Assembly (NCBI GenBank): GCA_030834905.1
Contig: JAUQWZ010000004.1
Span: forward strand, 1 to 64,000
Origin: Aggregatilineales bacterium
GTDB taxonomy: Bacteria > Chloroflexota > Anaerolineae > Aggregatilineales > Phototrophicaceae
DNA: 64,000 nt
Direction: 5' to 3'
Shown: piece by piece, positions 27,197 through 36,163 of the stretch
How the letters are laid out: each line of letters opens with the position of its first letter
Numbering within the stretch: position 1 is the stretch's first letter
Program-made: the position numbers and the translations under genes
Notes under the pieces: generated by a model
Told to the model about the DNA's origin: nothing
The model's database searches: none
The model's input: the letters and a program-made list of their open reading frames with translations, nothing else

Positions 27197-29208
27197 TCTA
27201 CTGGCTGTTTACTGACGGGCGCGACGGATTGATGAGGCTGCTTCCATCGTTCTTGTGCAGCGCGCCGCTCATCCTGCTGATCACAACGGCAGCGCTCGGC
27301 GCGGGCATCCGCCGCACGAACGATGAGCGGGCGAAACTGACTGCCTTGCAGCGCGGGCTGCTCATCCTCACCTACGCCATCCTGATACTCACGATCACGA
27401 CACTCTATCTCTCATTGTTGGGCGAGTCGGCAGTGCAGCGTGGGCGCTCAAACGCCAGCGGCATAATTAAGCTACTCGTCGGTGCGCCGCGCGGCGTGAA
27501 CACGATGCGGCTGTTCCGGTTTGGGGCGCTGCTGGTGTTTGCTTTGATGTTCACCGCCATTGGACTGCACAGCCTACTGCGGGATGGCGGCTGGCTGCGC
27601 GAACGGATCGACCGCCTGCGCGCGCCGATAGTCAAACGCGGAGCGTTAGGATCGTCGCACTTCTGCACGCTGCGCGAGTATCGGCGGTTTCGTCGTCCGG
27701 ATGATGAAGGGTTGACTCTGCTCGGCGCATTCTGGGGCGAGAATAAGCGGCGGCTGGATGTCGGAACGGGGCAGTTCTGCTTAGGTGGGGAAGATGTAGC
27801 ACGCGGCATCCTCACGCTCGGCGGTCCCGGATCAGGTAAGACGCAGGGGATCATCCTACCCGCGATTGCCGACCGGATGCTCTCTGGGCATTCGCTAGTT
27901 GTGGCTGATCCGCAGGGCGAAATCACCGCGCACGTCCTGAAATACGCTGCCGTTACCCGCCATCTCGTCGTGGTGCATGATCCGACCAGCGCCGCTGGAC
28001 CGCGCTACAACCTGGCGGAAGGTATCGACAACGTATCCGATGCGCGGGCGATTGCCGATGTGCTGGTGCCGTCAGCGCAGGGCGACAACCGCTTCTGGAC
28101 TGACAGCGCCGCCGCGCTGCTGGCCGCCTGCCTGATTCGTTTCGACAACCTCGGCGCGATCTACAACGCCATGAACGACATGAAGGCGCTGGCAAAGGCG
28201 CTCAAATCCAGGAAGGATGACGCGGCGCTGCTGGCGAACAGCTTCATCGCTTCGGTTGGATCGGATGGCAAGGTCGCATCCAACGTGATTGCGACGCTGG
28301 CGACTGCGCTTACCGGTTGGGCTTCGACCGACGTGCGTGCCAATACCGCTGCGTCCGACTTTGATGCGGAACTCATCATCGCGCAGCCGACGGTCGTGGT
28401 GCTAACCTGTCCCGGACGAATGCGTGCGGTCTATGCGTCGTACTTGGGCGCGACGCTGCGCAAGCTCATGCTCGACCTCGATACCATCGGTGAACGCAAT
28501 CGCGGTCCGCTGCCCGTCCCCGTTGGTGTGATTTTGGATGAGTTCCCGACGCTCGGCAAACTCGACAGCCTGGTGGCGGATGTCAACCTCGTCCGCAAGC
28601 GCCGCATCAGCATCCTGATTGGCGCGCAGACGAAGGGGCAGTTCGAGATGATCTACGGGCGTGAAGGCACGCAGGCATTGTTCACGGGTCTGGCAACGCA
28701 AGTCATCTACGGCGGCTGTGACGCGGACACCGCCGAGTTCTACAGCAAGGCGAGTGGCACAGCGACCACCGACGCCAATCAGGACGATCCGAACAGCCAT
28801 CTCCGGCAGCGTCCGCTGCTGACCGTCGATGAGGTCATCACGCCACAGGTGGGCAACTGTACGATTTTCGCCCGCTATGTGGAGACCGGCTTCGCCACGC
28901 AGGTCATCCTGAACGCACGGCTGACGCGCTTCTATGAGCGGAGCGACTGGAAGCAGCGGTTGAGAACCTCACACGGAAACGAGCCGCTGCTGCTGGAACG
29001 CGGCATAGGCTTCGTTGATCCCGAGCCGGAAGAGCCAGAAACGCCTGCCGCCGAACCGATTGCTGGCAGTCCATCCTCGATTGCTGTTGCGGTTGAGAAT
29101 GCCATTCAAGATAAGATTACGAAACGCACAGGCGGAAAGGTCAAAACCGTGCCGTTGAGCCAGCTTCGCGCCCGCTATCAACAGCACCGACAGGAGCAGA
29201 CACGATGA
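27193..29208 (+). CDS. virD4: VirD4/TraD-type coupling protein, 671 aa
   Basis: Three hydrophobic segments lie in the first 135 residues. A RecA-like pump domain follows, with Walker A GGPGSGKTQ near residue 213, the family's VVADPQGEI segment and Walker B VGVILDEFPTLGKL near residue 446. The C-terminal tail (about the last 60 residues) is acidic/proline-rich and then basic. Such hexameric membrane ATPases bring the relaxase-DNA complex to the type IV secretion channel. Operon order is RHH, relaxase, small membrane protein, coupling protein, HU-like. Confidence 0.92.
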   Translation: MIYWLFTDGRDGLMRLLPSFLCSAPLILLITTAALGAGIRRTNDERAKLTALQRGLLILTYAILILTITTLYLSLLGESAVQRGRSNASGIIKLLVGAPRGVNTMRLFRFGALLVFALMFTAIGLHSLLRDGGWLRERIDRLRAPIVKRGALGSSHFCTLREYRRFRRPDDEGLTLLGAFWGENKRRLDVGTGQFCLGGEDVARGILTLGGPGSGKTQGIILPAIADRMLSGHSLVVADPQGEITAHVLKYAAVTRHLVVVHDPTSAAGPRYNLAEGIDNVSDARAIADVLVPSAQGDNRFWTDSAAALLAACLIRFDNLGAIYNAMNDMKALAKALKSRKDDAALLANSFIASVGSDGKVASNVIATLATALTGWASTDVRANTAASDFDAELIIAQPTVVVLTCPGRMRAVYASYLGATLRKLMLDLDTIGERNRGPLPVPVGVILDEFPTLGKLDSLVADVNLVRKRRISILIGAQTKGQFEMIYGREGTQALFTGLATQVIYGGCDADTAEFYSKASGTATTDANQDDPNSHLRQRPLLTVDEVITPQVGNCTIFARYVETGFATQVILNARLTRFYERSDWKQRLRTSHGNEPLLLERGIGFVDPEPEEPETPAAEPIAGSPSSIAVAVENAIQDKITKRTGGKVKTVPLSQLRARYQQHRQEQTR

Positions 29209-29501
29209 GTCTGAACAAGAAGAAGATGGTACGTGAGATCGGACGGCGCACGCGCTTGAGCAACCGCGACGTGGAGCAGGTGATCGAGACTCTGGTGGAC
29301 GTGTGGACAGAAGAACTGGTCAGCGGCGGAAGGATTGAATTAGAGAATTTTCTTGTACTGGAAGTCAATGCCATTGATCGTCGTGATAAAACGGGGATGC
29401 TGCTAGTTGGCGGGAAGCTGAGGAGGACATCAGAATATACACGGCGACTGATGGTCAAACCGAGTAAGCGACTGAAATTTATGGTACGAGGTAAAGCATA
29501 A
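29205..29501 (+). CDS. HU/IHF-family DNA-bending protein, 98 aa
   Basis: Residues 1-95 follow the HU/IHF pattern: two N-terminal helices (MVREIGRRTRLSNRDVEQVIETL) and a beta arm region. The usual GRNPKTG arm tip is replaced by DRRDKTG. The start overlaps the stop of the coupling-protein gene (ATGA). HU-like proteins shape DNA at oriT or att sites. A second HU-like gene sits beside the relaxase module of the inner element. Confidence 0.85.
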   Translation: MSLNKKKMVREIGRRTRLSNRDVEQVIETLVDVWTEELVSGGRIELENFLVLEVNAIDRRDKTGMLLVGGKLRRTSEYTRRLMVKPSKRLKFMVRGKA

Positions 29502-29505
29502 TGAT

Positions 29506-30225
29506 TCAAGTCTTATGTAAACGTTCTTCTATCCCTTTGATTAAACGATCCATATCAGGGTGAAAGTCGGGGTCTCTCCTGACGGCTACAGCGTTTTTGT
29601 AAGTCAAAGTGCTTATCGTCGTCGGTAGCTCCTTATCAGAGGGCATTGCCGCTCCTTGAACAAGAATCGGGAAAACCGGTAAATTCCTACGAATAGCAGT
29701 TTCGATTTCTATGCGAACGAAATCGTGAGGGTCGTCTAACCGTCGTACCCCCATTTCGTCGCGAATGGTCAACCACTTATCACCGATTACAGCGATCAGC
29801 AATTGACATTGAGCAAGAACACCTTCTAAGTAGGCTGGAAAATCAACCCCGATAGGGATCGAGTTAACATCTTTAAACACATAATCTGGCCCAAAGTGCT
29901 CTACCAATTTGTCGTAAATTCGTCCAACGGTATCGGCGCTATCTAAACGACGGTAAGAGATGAAAATACGAGGCGAGTCGGATTGAACGGGTTCTGAAAA
30001 TCTTCTCGTTTGAGTTATGCCAGTCGGTTGTGAGAAAGAGTCCGAAGACGTAGTTGGAATTGCTGTTGGTCCGCGCCTTTCCATCTCAGCAGCCATGCGA
30101 ACCATTTCCGCTATACGATTAATTCTAAATTCCACCGATCTTTTATGCAGAATGTCAAAGCGGGGCGTTTCCACTCTTCCCTCAAATTTTGCTGACGTAC
30201 CCTTCGACGTCTTTTCAAATATCAC
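29506..30225 (-). CDS. TIR-domain protein, 239 aa
   Basis: The TIR domain starts near residue 85 with RIFISYRRLDS and continues with VFKDVNSIPIGVDF, LLIAVIGDKW and RIEIETAIRRNLPVFPILV, the normal TIR order. The N-terminal 80 residues are basic and not recognised. There is no membrane segment. Bacterial TIR proteins often degrade NAD+ in anti-phage responses, but here no partner such as ThsA or a cyclase is adjacent. It is an AT-rich insert between backbone genes, opposite in strand to the HU gene (4-base gap, convergent). I infer a stand-alone defence or toxin cargo gene. Confidence 0.85.
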   Translation of the reverse strand: MIFEKTSKGTSAKFEGRVETPRFDILHKRSVEFRINRIAEMVRMAAEMERRGPTAIPTTSSDSFSQPTGITQTRRFSEPVQSDSPRIFISYRRLDSADTVGRIYDKLVEHFGPDYVFKDVNSIPIGVDFPAYLEGVLAQCQLLIAVIGDKWLTIRDEMGVRRLDDPHDFVRIEIETAIRRNLPVFPILVQGAAMPSDKELPTTISTLTYKNAVAVRRDPDFHPDMDRLIKGIEERLHKT

Positions 30226-30470
30226 CTCGATTTCAAAAGGTTTGTCAGCGTCTTTGGGTGGTCGTCGGCATCTAATACTTTTCCCCTTATTTTCAGTGAT
30301 TTCCCAGCCAAGTTTGAGGAGGCTATATACACATAATTCGTTTGCCCGTTGGGGGGAGTATCATTTAGAAAAACAGATTTTGATAATTGAACCAAAGTGA
30401 TTCTATTTACCGCCTCAGTGTTGACTAACAAAACATTAGTTTTCAGTATAGCGCTTCTAGATTTATAAAA

Positions 30471-30502
30471 CAAAAATGCCCAGCGCATCAGCTAGGCATT
30501 TT
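30471..30502 (-). terminator. Terminator of the acidic-protein operon
   Basis: AAAATGCC and GGCATTTT pair around a 14-base loop that itself has an AGC/GCT pairing. Read on the minus strand the stem is followed by TTTTGTTTT. It lies 5 bases past the stop of the 713-residue gene. Confidence 0.75.
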
Positions 30503-30506
30503 GATA

Positions 30507-32648
30507 TTACAACTCCATATCTGGAGAAGCTTGTTCATTCATGTTAGTAGCTATAGACCGCTGACCAAGATCGGCATACAAACCTTCAGCGGTAATATGT
30601 GCATCACGCTCCGCGTTCGGATTATGCAAATGCCATTCACTCTCCTCACGCACAATCTTCCTGTCACCGCTCATGTAATCGACAATCTGGTTGTAATTCA
30701 TGTCCTCCCACTCACCAGACAGTCCTTCGAGCTTTGCCACTTCTGGCGCAAGTTCTGGACCGTCGAGCAGATCCGGCACCAGATACGAGCGAAACTCCGC
30801 ATCGAACTTGCGTGCTTCTTCTTCATTGGCGAAGTGCGCCATCTCCAGCGTTCGCGCTTCCGTCGGATAGACGCTGTCGTCTATGCCATTTTCTGCAACG
30901 TAGTCGTCGAAGTCAGGCGGAAGCTGCGGAAAGTCTGTCACGAACAGCGCCGTTCCGAGACGTTCACCTTCGGGTGTTTCCACCGGTCGGTAATGCATCT
31001 GCCAGTAGTGGCGCTCCGGTTCAGGTTCGTCACCGGTTTGCGCGGCGATCAGCGCCTCCCAACTATCTGGTTCAGGCGTGAGTACAGCCGGCATCTCCTG
31101 CGTCTCATCATTGGTTATATCCCGAATCGATTCATCGACTGACACGCTTTCTAAGCCCAGCAATTCCACCTCACGTGCCGTCGTGAAGCGGTCAGGCGGT
31201 CCCTGCCGGAACAGGCGTCCATCGGTGCGATCCGCGTCCAGTTCATCGTTTGCCACCGCCATTCCTTCCGCCTGCCGCATGGCAACTTCCAGCCCTTCCT
31301 CCTGATAGGTGCGGTATAAGTCCTCCCGATCCATTTCGGCGATTTCACGCTCGGCTTCGCGTTCCCATTCATACGATTCCATCGGGTAGGTCTTGAGCGT
31401 TTGAGTTTGATTACCGATATGCCTATCTTCTTCTAGCCACCATTTATCGGCAGCCAGTTCCAGCGTCCAGGGATCGACTGCAACCACCTCAAACGAGTAG
31501 TTGACAGTCGGATCGACCGGTTCGAGCAGATGATAATTCGAGTCGGCAAACTGCTTCCGGAATTGTTCAGCGCGCGCTTCTGGCGCAAGTATCTGCGCGT
31601 TGTCATCCTGATGTTCACGGATGATTGCTGCCTCCGCACGCTCGCGTTCCAGATTGGTCGTGAACGGATCGGGTGGTCCTTGAGTGAATAAGCGCGGGTC
31701 ATCGTGCTGCGGGTCAACGACTCCCGCTTCAATCCCCGCCAGTTCGACCAGATTCATTGCGCCTTGCAGATCGCCATTGGCTTGCAGGGCGAACGCCATA
31801 GTCGCCTGGAGATGCGCTTCTTCCCAACTCGGTTGTGGAATCGTGAGGCGTTCGTATTCGCCATCGCCCCATGATTTCACGACCTCAATGAATGATTCCC
31901 CGTTGGCACTTATTGCTCCAATGCCGTAGTCGGGTATCTCACGCTCGCGCACCGTCGTGAATGGGTCAGCCGGTCCGTCCTCAACAAAGAGGCGCGGGTC
32001 ATCGCGGATGGGATCAAGATAACCACCCGTGACCGCCATCCGTTCAGCCAGATTCATCGCCGCTTCCAAACCCTGCGTTTCACGCAACTGGTTCAGTTCG
32101 CGTTCGTCAATTCGCGCCTCTTCGTACATGCCATATTCGGCAATGGTGAGGGTATCGAAGCGCCGTTCGCTGCCGTACATCCACGTTTTCACCGCTTCCA
32201 GTGACGGCTCATTGTTCGGTCCCACGCCGTAGCCAAAGTAGTACTCCGGCTGCGGGTTGAGCGCAGGCAAATCCGGCGGATCGGGGAATTCCTGCCCACA
32301 GTTGTCGGCGATATCGCGCGCGAGCTGCTGTGCCATGTAGACATCGCCTGCCGCCAGATACTTCTCTAAGTCCGGTAACGGCCAAGCGGAACCGGGATCA
32401 TCATCCGGCAGCGGCATCACGGGATACGAGTCGTGAAGGACGTGTCCCCCGTCTGCACGCGCTGCCCGGAAATAGCGCAGTTCATAAGGTTCTGCCTCTG
32501 GTTCAGTGTTATCGACCACCGCGAACCAGTGAGTAGTGCCACCACCGTCGAGATGATGCGGTATGATCTGTCCCTCCTCATCCAGCGGCAGAAGATCGTC
32601 GCTGAGCGTTACTTGCGGTGGTAGATCGCGTTTGCTATCCTGCGTCAT
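30507..32648 (-). CDS. Large acidic repeat protein, 713 aa
   Basis: A very acidic, Trp/Tyr-containing protein with three diverged repeats of about 85-100 residues. Each ends in D(D/G).RLF followed by GP.D.FTT, near residues 225, 328 and 490. Each repeat contains a helix like GLEAAMNLAERMAV. There is no signal peptide or catalytic motif. The downstream neighbour in the same operon, at 32868, has one related block (GIERAFEAAEGMALA). The charge pattern suggests a DNA-mimic, anti-restriction or scaffold role, but that is speculation; the family is not recognised. Confidence 0.7.
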   Translation of the reverse strand: MTQDSKRDLPPQVTLSDDLLPLDEEGQIIPHHLDGGGTTHWFAVVDNTEPEAEPYELRYFRAARADGGHVLHDSYPVMPLPDDDPGSAWPLPDLEKYLAAGDVYMAQQLARDIADNCGQEFPDPPDLPALNPQPEYYFGYGVGPNNEPSLEAVKTWMYGSERRFDTLTIAEYGMYEEARIDERELNQLRETQGLEAAMNLAERMAVTGGYLDPIRDDPRLFVEDGPADPFTTVREREIPDYGIGAISANGESFIEVVKSWGDGEYERLTIPQPSWEEAHLQATMAFALQANGDLQGAMNLVELAGIEAGVVDPQHDDPRLFTQGPPDPFTTNLERERAEAAIIREHQDDNAQILAPEARAEQFRKQFADSNYHLLEPVDPTVNYSFEVVAVDPWTLELAADKWWLEEDRHIGNQTQTLKTYPMESYEWEREAEREIAEMDREDLYRTYQEEGLEVAMRQAEGMAVANDELDADRTDGRLFRQGPPDRFTTAREVELLGLESVSVDESIRDITNDETQEMPAVLTPEPDSWEALIAAQTGDEPEPERHYWQMHYRPVETPEGERLGTALFVTDFPQLPPDFDDYVAENGIDDSVYPTEARTLEMAHFANEEEARKFDAEFRSYLVPDLLDGPELAPEVAKLEGLSGEWEDMNYNQIVDYMSGDRKIVREESEWHLHNPNAERDAHITAEGLYADLGQRSIATNMNEQASPDMEL

Positions 32649-32871
32649 GAATCCCCCTTACGCGGTTCAGGCGCACCGGAAAATCACGTCCGGCGCGACC
32701 GCGCTCAACGACAGTGAACTGTCCGTTTGCGACGAGCGCGACCGCAGCCCGTCGGATGAGCATCCGCAGCGCGCCGGTGCGATCTACCTCAAGCCGCTGC
32801 GACAACTGTTCGAGACGCGCCTGATCAGCGGCGGATAGACGCAGCGAAAAGTTCTTTGATCCGTCGCTCAT
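32635..32871 (-). CDS. Ribbon-helix-helix-like small protein, 78 aa
   Basis: The pattern NFSLRLSAADQARLEQLSQRLEVDRTGALRMLIRRA is typical of a ribbon-helix-helix DNA-binding fold. The gene overlaps the 366-residue gene by ATGA and the 713-residue gene by 14 bases, so the three are translationally linked. It may autoregulate the operon or bind an element site (inference). Confidence 0.7.
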   Translation of the reverse strand: MSDGSKNFSLRLSAADQARLEQLSQRLEVDRTGALRMLIRRAAVALVANGQFTVVERGRAGRDFPVRLNRVRGIHDAG

Positions 32872-33968
32872 AGGTCAATCTCCCACTGGTCATGGGTATA
32901 GTCCGCCAGATCCTGGGCAGCATCCGGTTCCAGCGGAATACCGCGCTCACCCTCCCACAGCCCGCGTTGATCGGCGGCAAGTGCCATGCCTTCGGCTGCC
33001 TCAAATGCCCGCTCGATGCCGTCACGCTCAACCACGTTGAGCAGATATTCCGCAGCACCGTATGCTTTGTCCCACTCGCCCGGCACACATGGGGCAAGCT
33101 GCGCTTCGACCTCATCTGTCTCTGGGTCACGCCCAAGCGAGAGGATGCTGGTCACGCAATTCGACGGATCATCCTTGTCTGGCTGAAACACACCGATCCA
33201 GTATGCGGTCCCTGTTTCGGGATCAACGAATGGCGGCGGGTCGGCTTCCGGGTCGAAACCATTGGCATCGATGCCGATGTCGCGCAGCGCCTTAAACGCC
33301 GGTGTATCAATCTCCACGGTTGGGGCAGGTTCGTTCTCCAGGTTGAACAGGTCCTCAAACTCGAAATCGGCTGGTGGTCGATCGAGCGGAGCGCCAGCGT
33401 CCAAGGACCGCATCGCATCATAGGCGGCATATTCAGCGGGTCCTGCCACGCCCCATGCCGGTGCTGGCTCACGCAGTTCAGCAGCGCGTTCCGCTGCACG
33501 CTCATGGGCGAAGTCCGTCAATTGAAACGGCAGCAGTCGCTGATCGTGAATCTCGTTCTGCAGCCCGTGGTAGAAGGCAGCGGCTTCGTCAAGATCGTCG
33601 AACGTGCCGATCTCCAGATAGCTGCCGCCGAGATCGCCGGTGTAAGCGTTGGCGTACAGGTCAATTGCGCCGATGCTGTACCGTTCGCCTTCATGGTCTG
33701 ATGCGGTACGCTCGACGGCAATGATCCCGGCATCGTGCCAGCCCCATCCCTCATCCGCATTGAAGACAGGTTGAGCAGCCGCCGCAGGTGCATCTGGTTC
33801 AACAGGTTCTGGCATCCATAACGGATTGAAGGCGTTATCGTCGGGCAGGTAATCGAACGCGTTGTCCGCAAACAGGTCGACGGGAAACGGATCGTCCGGC
33901 ATCGAGAAATCAGGTTTGGGCGATTCGGATATTTCATCCCAGTCGATAGGCGGTGGCATAGTACTCAT
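32868..33968 (-). CDS. Acidic protein related to the 713-aa protein, 366 aa
   Basis: Strongly acidic throughout, with an Asp/Pro-rich N-terminal 70 residues that looks disordered. The C-terminal block GIERAFEAAEGMALAADQRG resembles the repeat helix of the large acidic protein. There is no membrane segment or catalytic motif. The gene follows the topoisomerase-like gene by 3 bases and belongs to the operon that continues from virB4. Function unknown; a DNA-mimic or transfer-related role is possible. Confidence 0.7.
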   Translation of the reverse strand: MSTMPPPIDWDEISESPKPDFSMPDDPFPVDLFADNAFDYLPDDNAFNPLWMPEPVEPDAPAAAAQPVFNADEGWGWHDAGIIAVERTASDHEGERYSIGAIDLYANAYTGDLGGSYLEIGTFDDLDEAAAFYHGLQNEIHDQRLLPFQLTDFAHERAAERAAELREPAPAWGVAGPAEYAAYDAMRSLDAGAPLDRPPADFEFEDLFNLENEPAPTVEIDTPAFKALRDIGIDANGFDPEADPPPFVDPETGTAYWIGVFQPDKDDPSNCVTSILSLGRDPETDEVEAQLAPCVPGEWDKAYGAAEYLLNVVERDGIERAFEAAEGMALAADQRGLWEGERGIPLEPDAAQDLADYTHDQWEIDL

Positions 33969-33971
33969 CGT

Positions 33972-35639
33972 TTACACCTCCTCTGCAGGACGCAGCACGA
34001 CCGGTTTGTGTTCGTCAACCGTATGAGAAGACGGCGCAGGCGTTGGGCGCAGCGCCCTCTCAAAGCGTGTCCAGAAGGTGCGCAGCATGTCGAGACGCGA
34101 TTCTTCGCCTGACGCGATCCGGGTGATATCGGCGTGTAGGTCGGCGGCGCAGGTCGGTGATGTGAGGTCGTCGAATGATGCTTTGAGATACGCCGCCAGT
34201 GCGCTCCCGTATTCGGTCAGCACCAGAAAACTGTCGTCAGCGGTCACGCAGCCCGCCGTTTGCAGCCCACCGACTGCCCACACCGCGCTTGACGCATCCA
34301 ATCCGAGATTCACCAGCTCGTTCACCAACATCCCTTCAGTGAAGCGTGCCGGAAGCTCGCTGGTCACGGCATCGAAGGCGATCTGTGTCGGATGCAGTTC
34401 GTCGCCCTGACGCAGGATAGGCAGCACCTCATCTCTGGCGGTGGTCGGCAGGATGCGCCGCCAACCGTCGGCGTAAAACAGCTTCGCCGTCGCGCGGAGT
34501 TCGAGCGGATACGTTTTGCCCTCGGCGGTGCCAACAAGAATCCGCGCCCCCAAGATCCGATCCTTCGCTGGCGGCATGTGCGCGGCAATGAAGTGTTTCC
34601 AGATCATCGTATATAACGCCGCGCCATCACTGGGCAGGTTTTCAGGGATACGGCTGATGTTGGTCGGCGCGATCCCGCTACTGACCACCGCATCAGGAAC
34701 GGCGTAATCCGTCCCGTATTCGCGACGGATATACGCTCGCGCTGCCTCACCTGCCTCAAGCGGCGGCGCGCTGTCGGAATGGGAGATCCAGCCCGCTTCA
34801 TACAGGGTTTCAACGAGCGTTAACACCCGTTCCGGAGACAGCGCGAGGTCGCGCTCAGCCGTCTCGATGAGCGTTGGCAGCGTGAGCGCATCCGGGGCGG
34901 GATGCGCCTTCATCGCCTGCCCGGTTCCATCCACCCAGAACATGCCTTGCTTGAGCAGCATCTTTAACTGTGCCGCCTGCGCTTCATTCCGCAGCGCTAG
35001 CGGTGCGCACTTGGTATTCACGATTTGGGCGGTGAACAGCGCGCCCCCCTGCTCGAAAGTTACTGAGGCGTGCCAGCGCGTTTTTGGAATGTGAGCGGCA
35101 AGCTGCGCTTGGTGTGCTGCCAGCAGTCGCAGCGCGACCATACCGTGATATGTGAGCGCCGTCTTGATGCCGACCGCTTTCCGCGCAGCGGCATTGACAC
35201 TCCAACCGACCAGGCGGTTCACGGTGCGCTGCGTGATTTCTGCTTCGACCTGATTCATATCGAGCGGACGCGCCGCAGCGAAGGCGGCACGAATAGCGTC
35301 TGGCATGAGCGCGTGCAGCATCACTCGATAGAGTGGCTTGTCCTTCGCGTCCGGTGAGAGTGCCAGCACCTGCCACGCTATCGCTTCACCGGCGCGACTC
35401 GGCGGTGTGGCAGCATAGACCGCTTCGCACTCGCGCACTGCTTTCATCAGCCGGCGCACGAGATTGCCTTTGCCCGGCACGACGGCGAAGGTCGGACGGA
35501 AGTCGTCCACGTCGATGCCGAGTTTGTCGGCGGGCAGGTCACGTACAAAGCCGCAGCACGGCTCGACGCGCCAACCCTCGCCGAGTATGTCCGTCAGTGT
35601 CTTCGCCTGTGCAGGCGTTTCTACGATCACAAGTTTCAT
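33972..35639 (-). CDS. Topoisomerase IA homologue lacking catalytic residues, 555 aa
   Basis: The Toprim beginning KLVIVETPAQAKTL (Glu7) and the GEAIAWQ segment identify a type IA topoisomerase relative. The acidic motif DPDREGE reads PPSRAGE at residues 79-85, losing both Asp and the first Glu. The active-site tyrosine of the family's LYEAG.I.Y.RTDS segment reads LYEAGWISHSDS, with His287 in its place. The four C-terminal zinc fingers are absent. It is shorter than TopA (about 700-850 aa). I infer a DNA-binding, non-cleaving role in transfer or replication. It overlaps the 70-residue gene upstream by 4 bases. Confidence 0.85.
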   Translation of the reverse strand: MKLVIVETPAQAKTLTDILGEGWRVEPCCGFVRDLPADKLGIDVDDFRPTFAVVPGKGNLVRRLMKAVRECEAVYAATPPSRAGEAIAWQVLALSPDAKDKPLYRVMLHALMPDAIRAAFAAARPLDMNQVEAEITQRTVNRLVGWSVNAAARKAVGIKTALTYHGMVALRLLAAHQAQLAAHIPKTRWHASVTFEQGGALFTAQIVNTKCAPLALRNEAQAAQLKMLLKQGMFWVDGTGQAMKAHPAPDALTLPTLIETAERDLALSPERVLTLVETLYEAGWISHSDSAPPLEAGEAARAYIRREYGTDYAVPDAVVSSGIAPTNISRIPENLPSDGAALYTMIWKHFIAAHMPPAKDRILGARILVGTAEGKTYPLELRATAKLFYADGWRRILPTTARDEVLPILRQGDELHPTQIAFDAVTSELPARFTEGMLVNELVNLGLDASSAVWAVGGLQTAGCVTADDSFLVLTEYGSALAAYLKASFDDLTSPTCAADLHADITRIASGEESRLDMLRTFWTRFERALRPTPAPSSHTVDEHKPVVLRPAEEV

Positions 35640-35848
35640 GTCAAGTCTCCTTTTGGAGGCGTTTTGCGTTCAGGTCTTTCAGCAGCAGTCGCAGCGTCCG
35701 GCGTGCGTTTGTCCGGTCGTCCAGCAGCGAGACGGTCGCCAAGCTCTCGCTCACGCAGGGCAAGCCAGAGATGCCACTCTCGATAGGCGTGGTATGCCTG
35801 CGTTTCCAATTCCTGCCACGGCGCGGTCGCCGTCGCTTTGGGCGGCAT
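35636..35848 (-). CDS. Unrecognised small protein, 70 aa
   Basis: ATG 35848 follows GAAGGAG at good spacing, and the stop overlaps the topoisomerase-like start. The N-terminal half is Trp/Tyr-rich and helical (YHAYREWHLWLALRERELG), and the C-terminal half is basic and Pro-rich. It sits between virB4 and the topoisomerase-like gene in the conjugation operon. No function is assigned. Confidence 0.65.
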   Translation of the reverse strand: MPPKATATAPWQELETQAYHAYREWHLWLALRERELGDRLAAGRPDKRTPDAATAAERPERKTPPKGDLT

Positions 35849-35903
35849 GACATTGCTCCTTCTCTTTCACTCAAGTGGTGTGACCACTTACGTGGTCGGA
35901 CGA

Positions 35904-36163
35904 CTATGTCGTCTTGAAGCGCGCCAGTTCACCTGGCGTTGCCTTACCGAACAAATACCAGAGTCCTTCATCCTGAATATCCAGCACGAAATGGAAGCGC
36001 GGCAGCTGCGCGATGATGTCGCGGTGCTGCTGGTTGAAGTGGGCGAAGGCGGCATCATCACGGAAGACGTTCATGCCCTGCCGCTGCGAGAAAATCACGC
36101 GGATCGGGCAGTTCTCGAAGATCAGCCGCGCTTTCCCCTCCAAAAAGACACTCATCTGCTGAT
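35904..36163 (-). pseudogene. virB4: virB4 3' fragment, cut off by the inner element
   Basis: Reading from the left junction, the frame gives QQMSVFLEGKARLIF and SQRQG and ends ELARFKTT, the C-terminal end of a VirB4/TraC ATPase. It has no start codon of its own with a ribosome-binding site; the open frame upstream to 36311 is inner-element DNA. Joined to the 5' part at 62178-64000 through TGAT it reads ALMVDQ + QMSVFLEG without a frame break. About 86 residues are encoded here. In the integrated state it is silent unless it restarts at an internal Met. Confidence 0.85.
36160..36163. other. Left attachment-site core of the inner element
   Basis: TGAT is shared with 62174-62177. To its left is virB4 3' coding DNA and to its right the recombinase's alternative C-terminal codons. 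Flanking bases differ (C versus T before, G versus C after), so identity is 4 bp, as is common for large serine recombinases. TG or GA would serve as the non-palindromic central dinucleotide. Confidence 0.8.

Noticed and set aside
30222-30488. 88-codon minus-strand frame before the TIR gene
   Set aside because: Its start lies inside the terminator hairpin at 30471-30502 and it has no ribosome-binding site; the sequence is low-complexity and AT-rich. A shorter version cannot be excluded.
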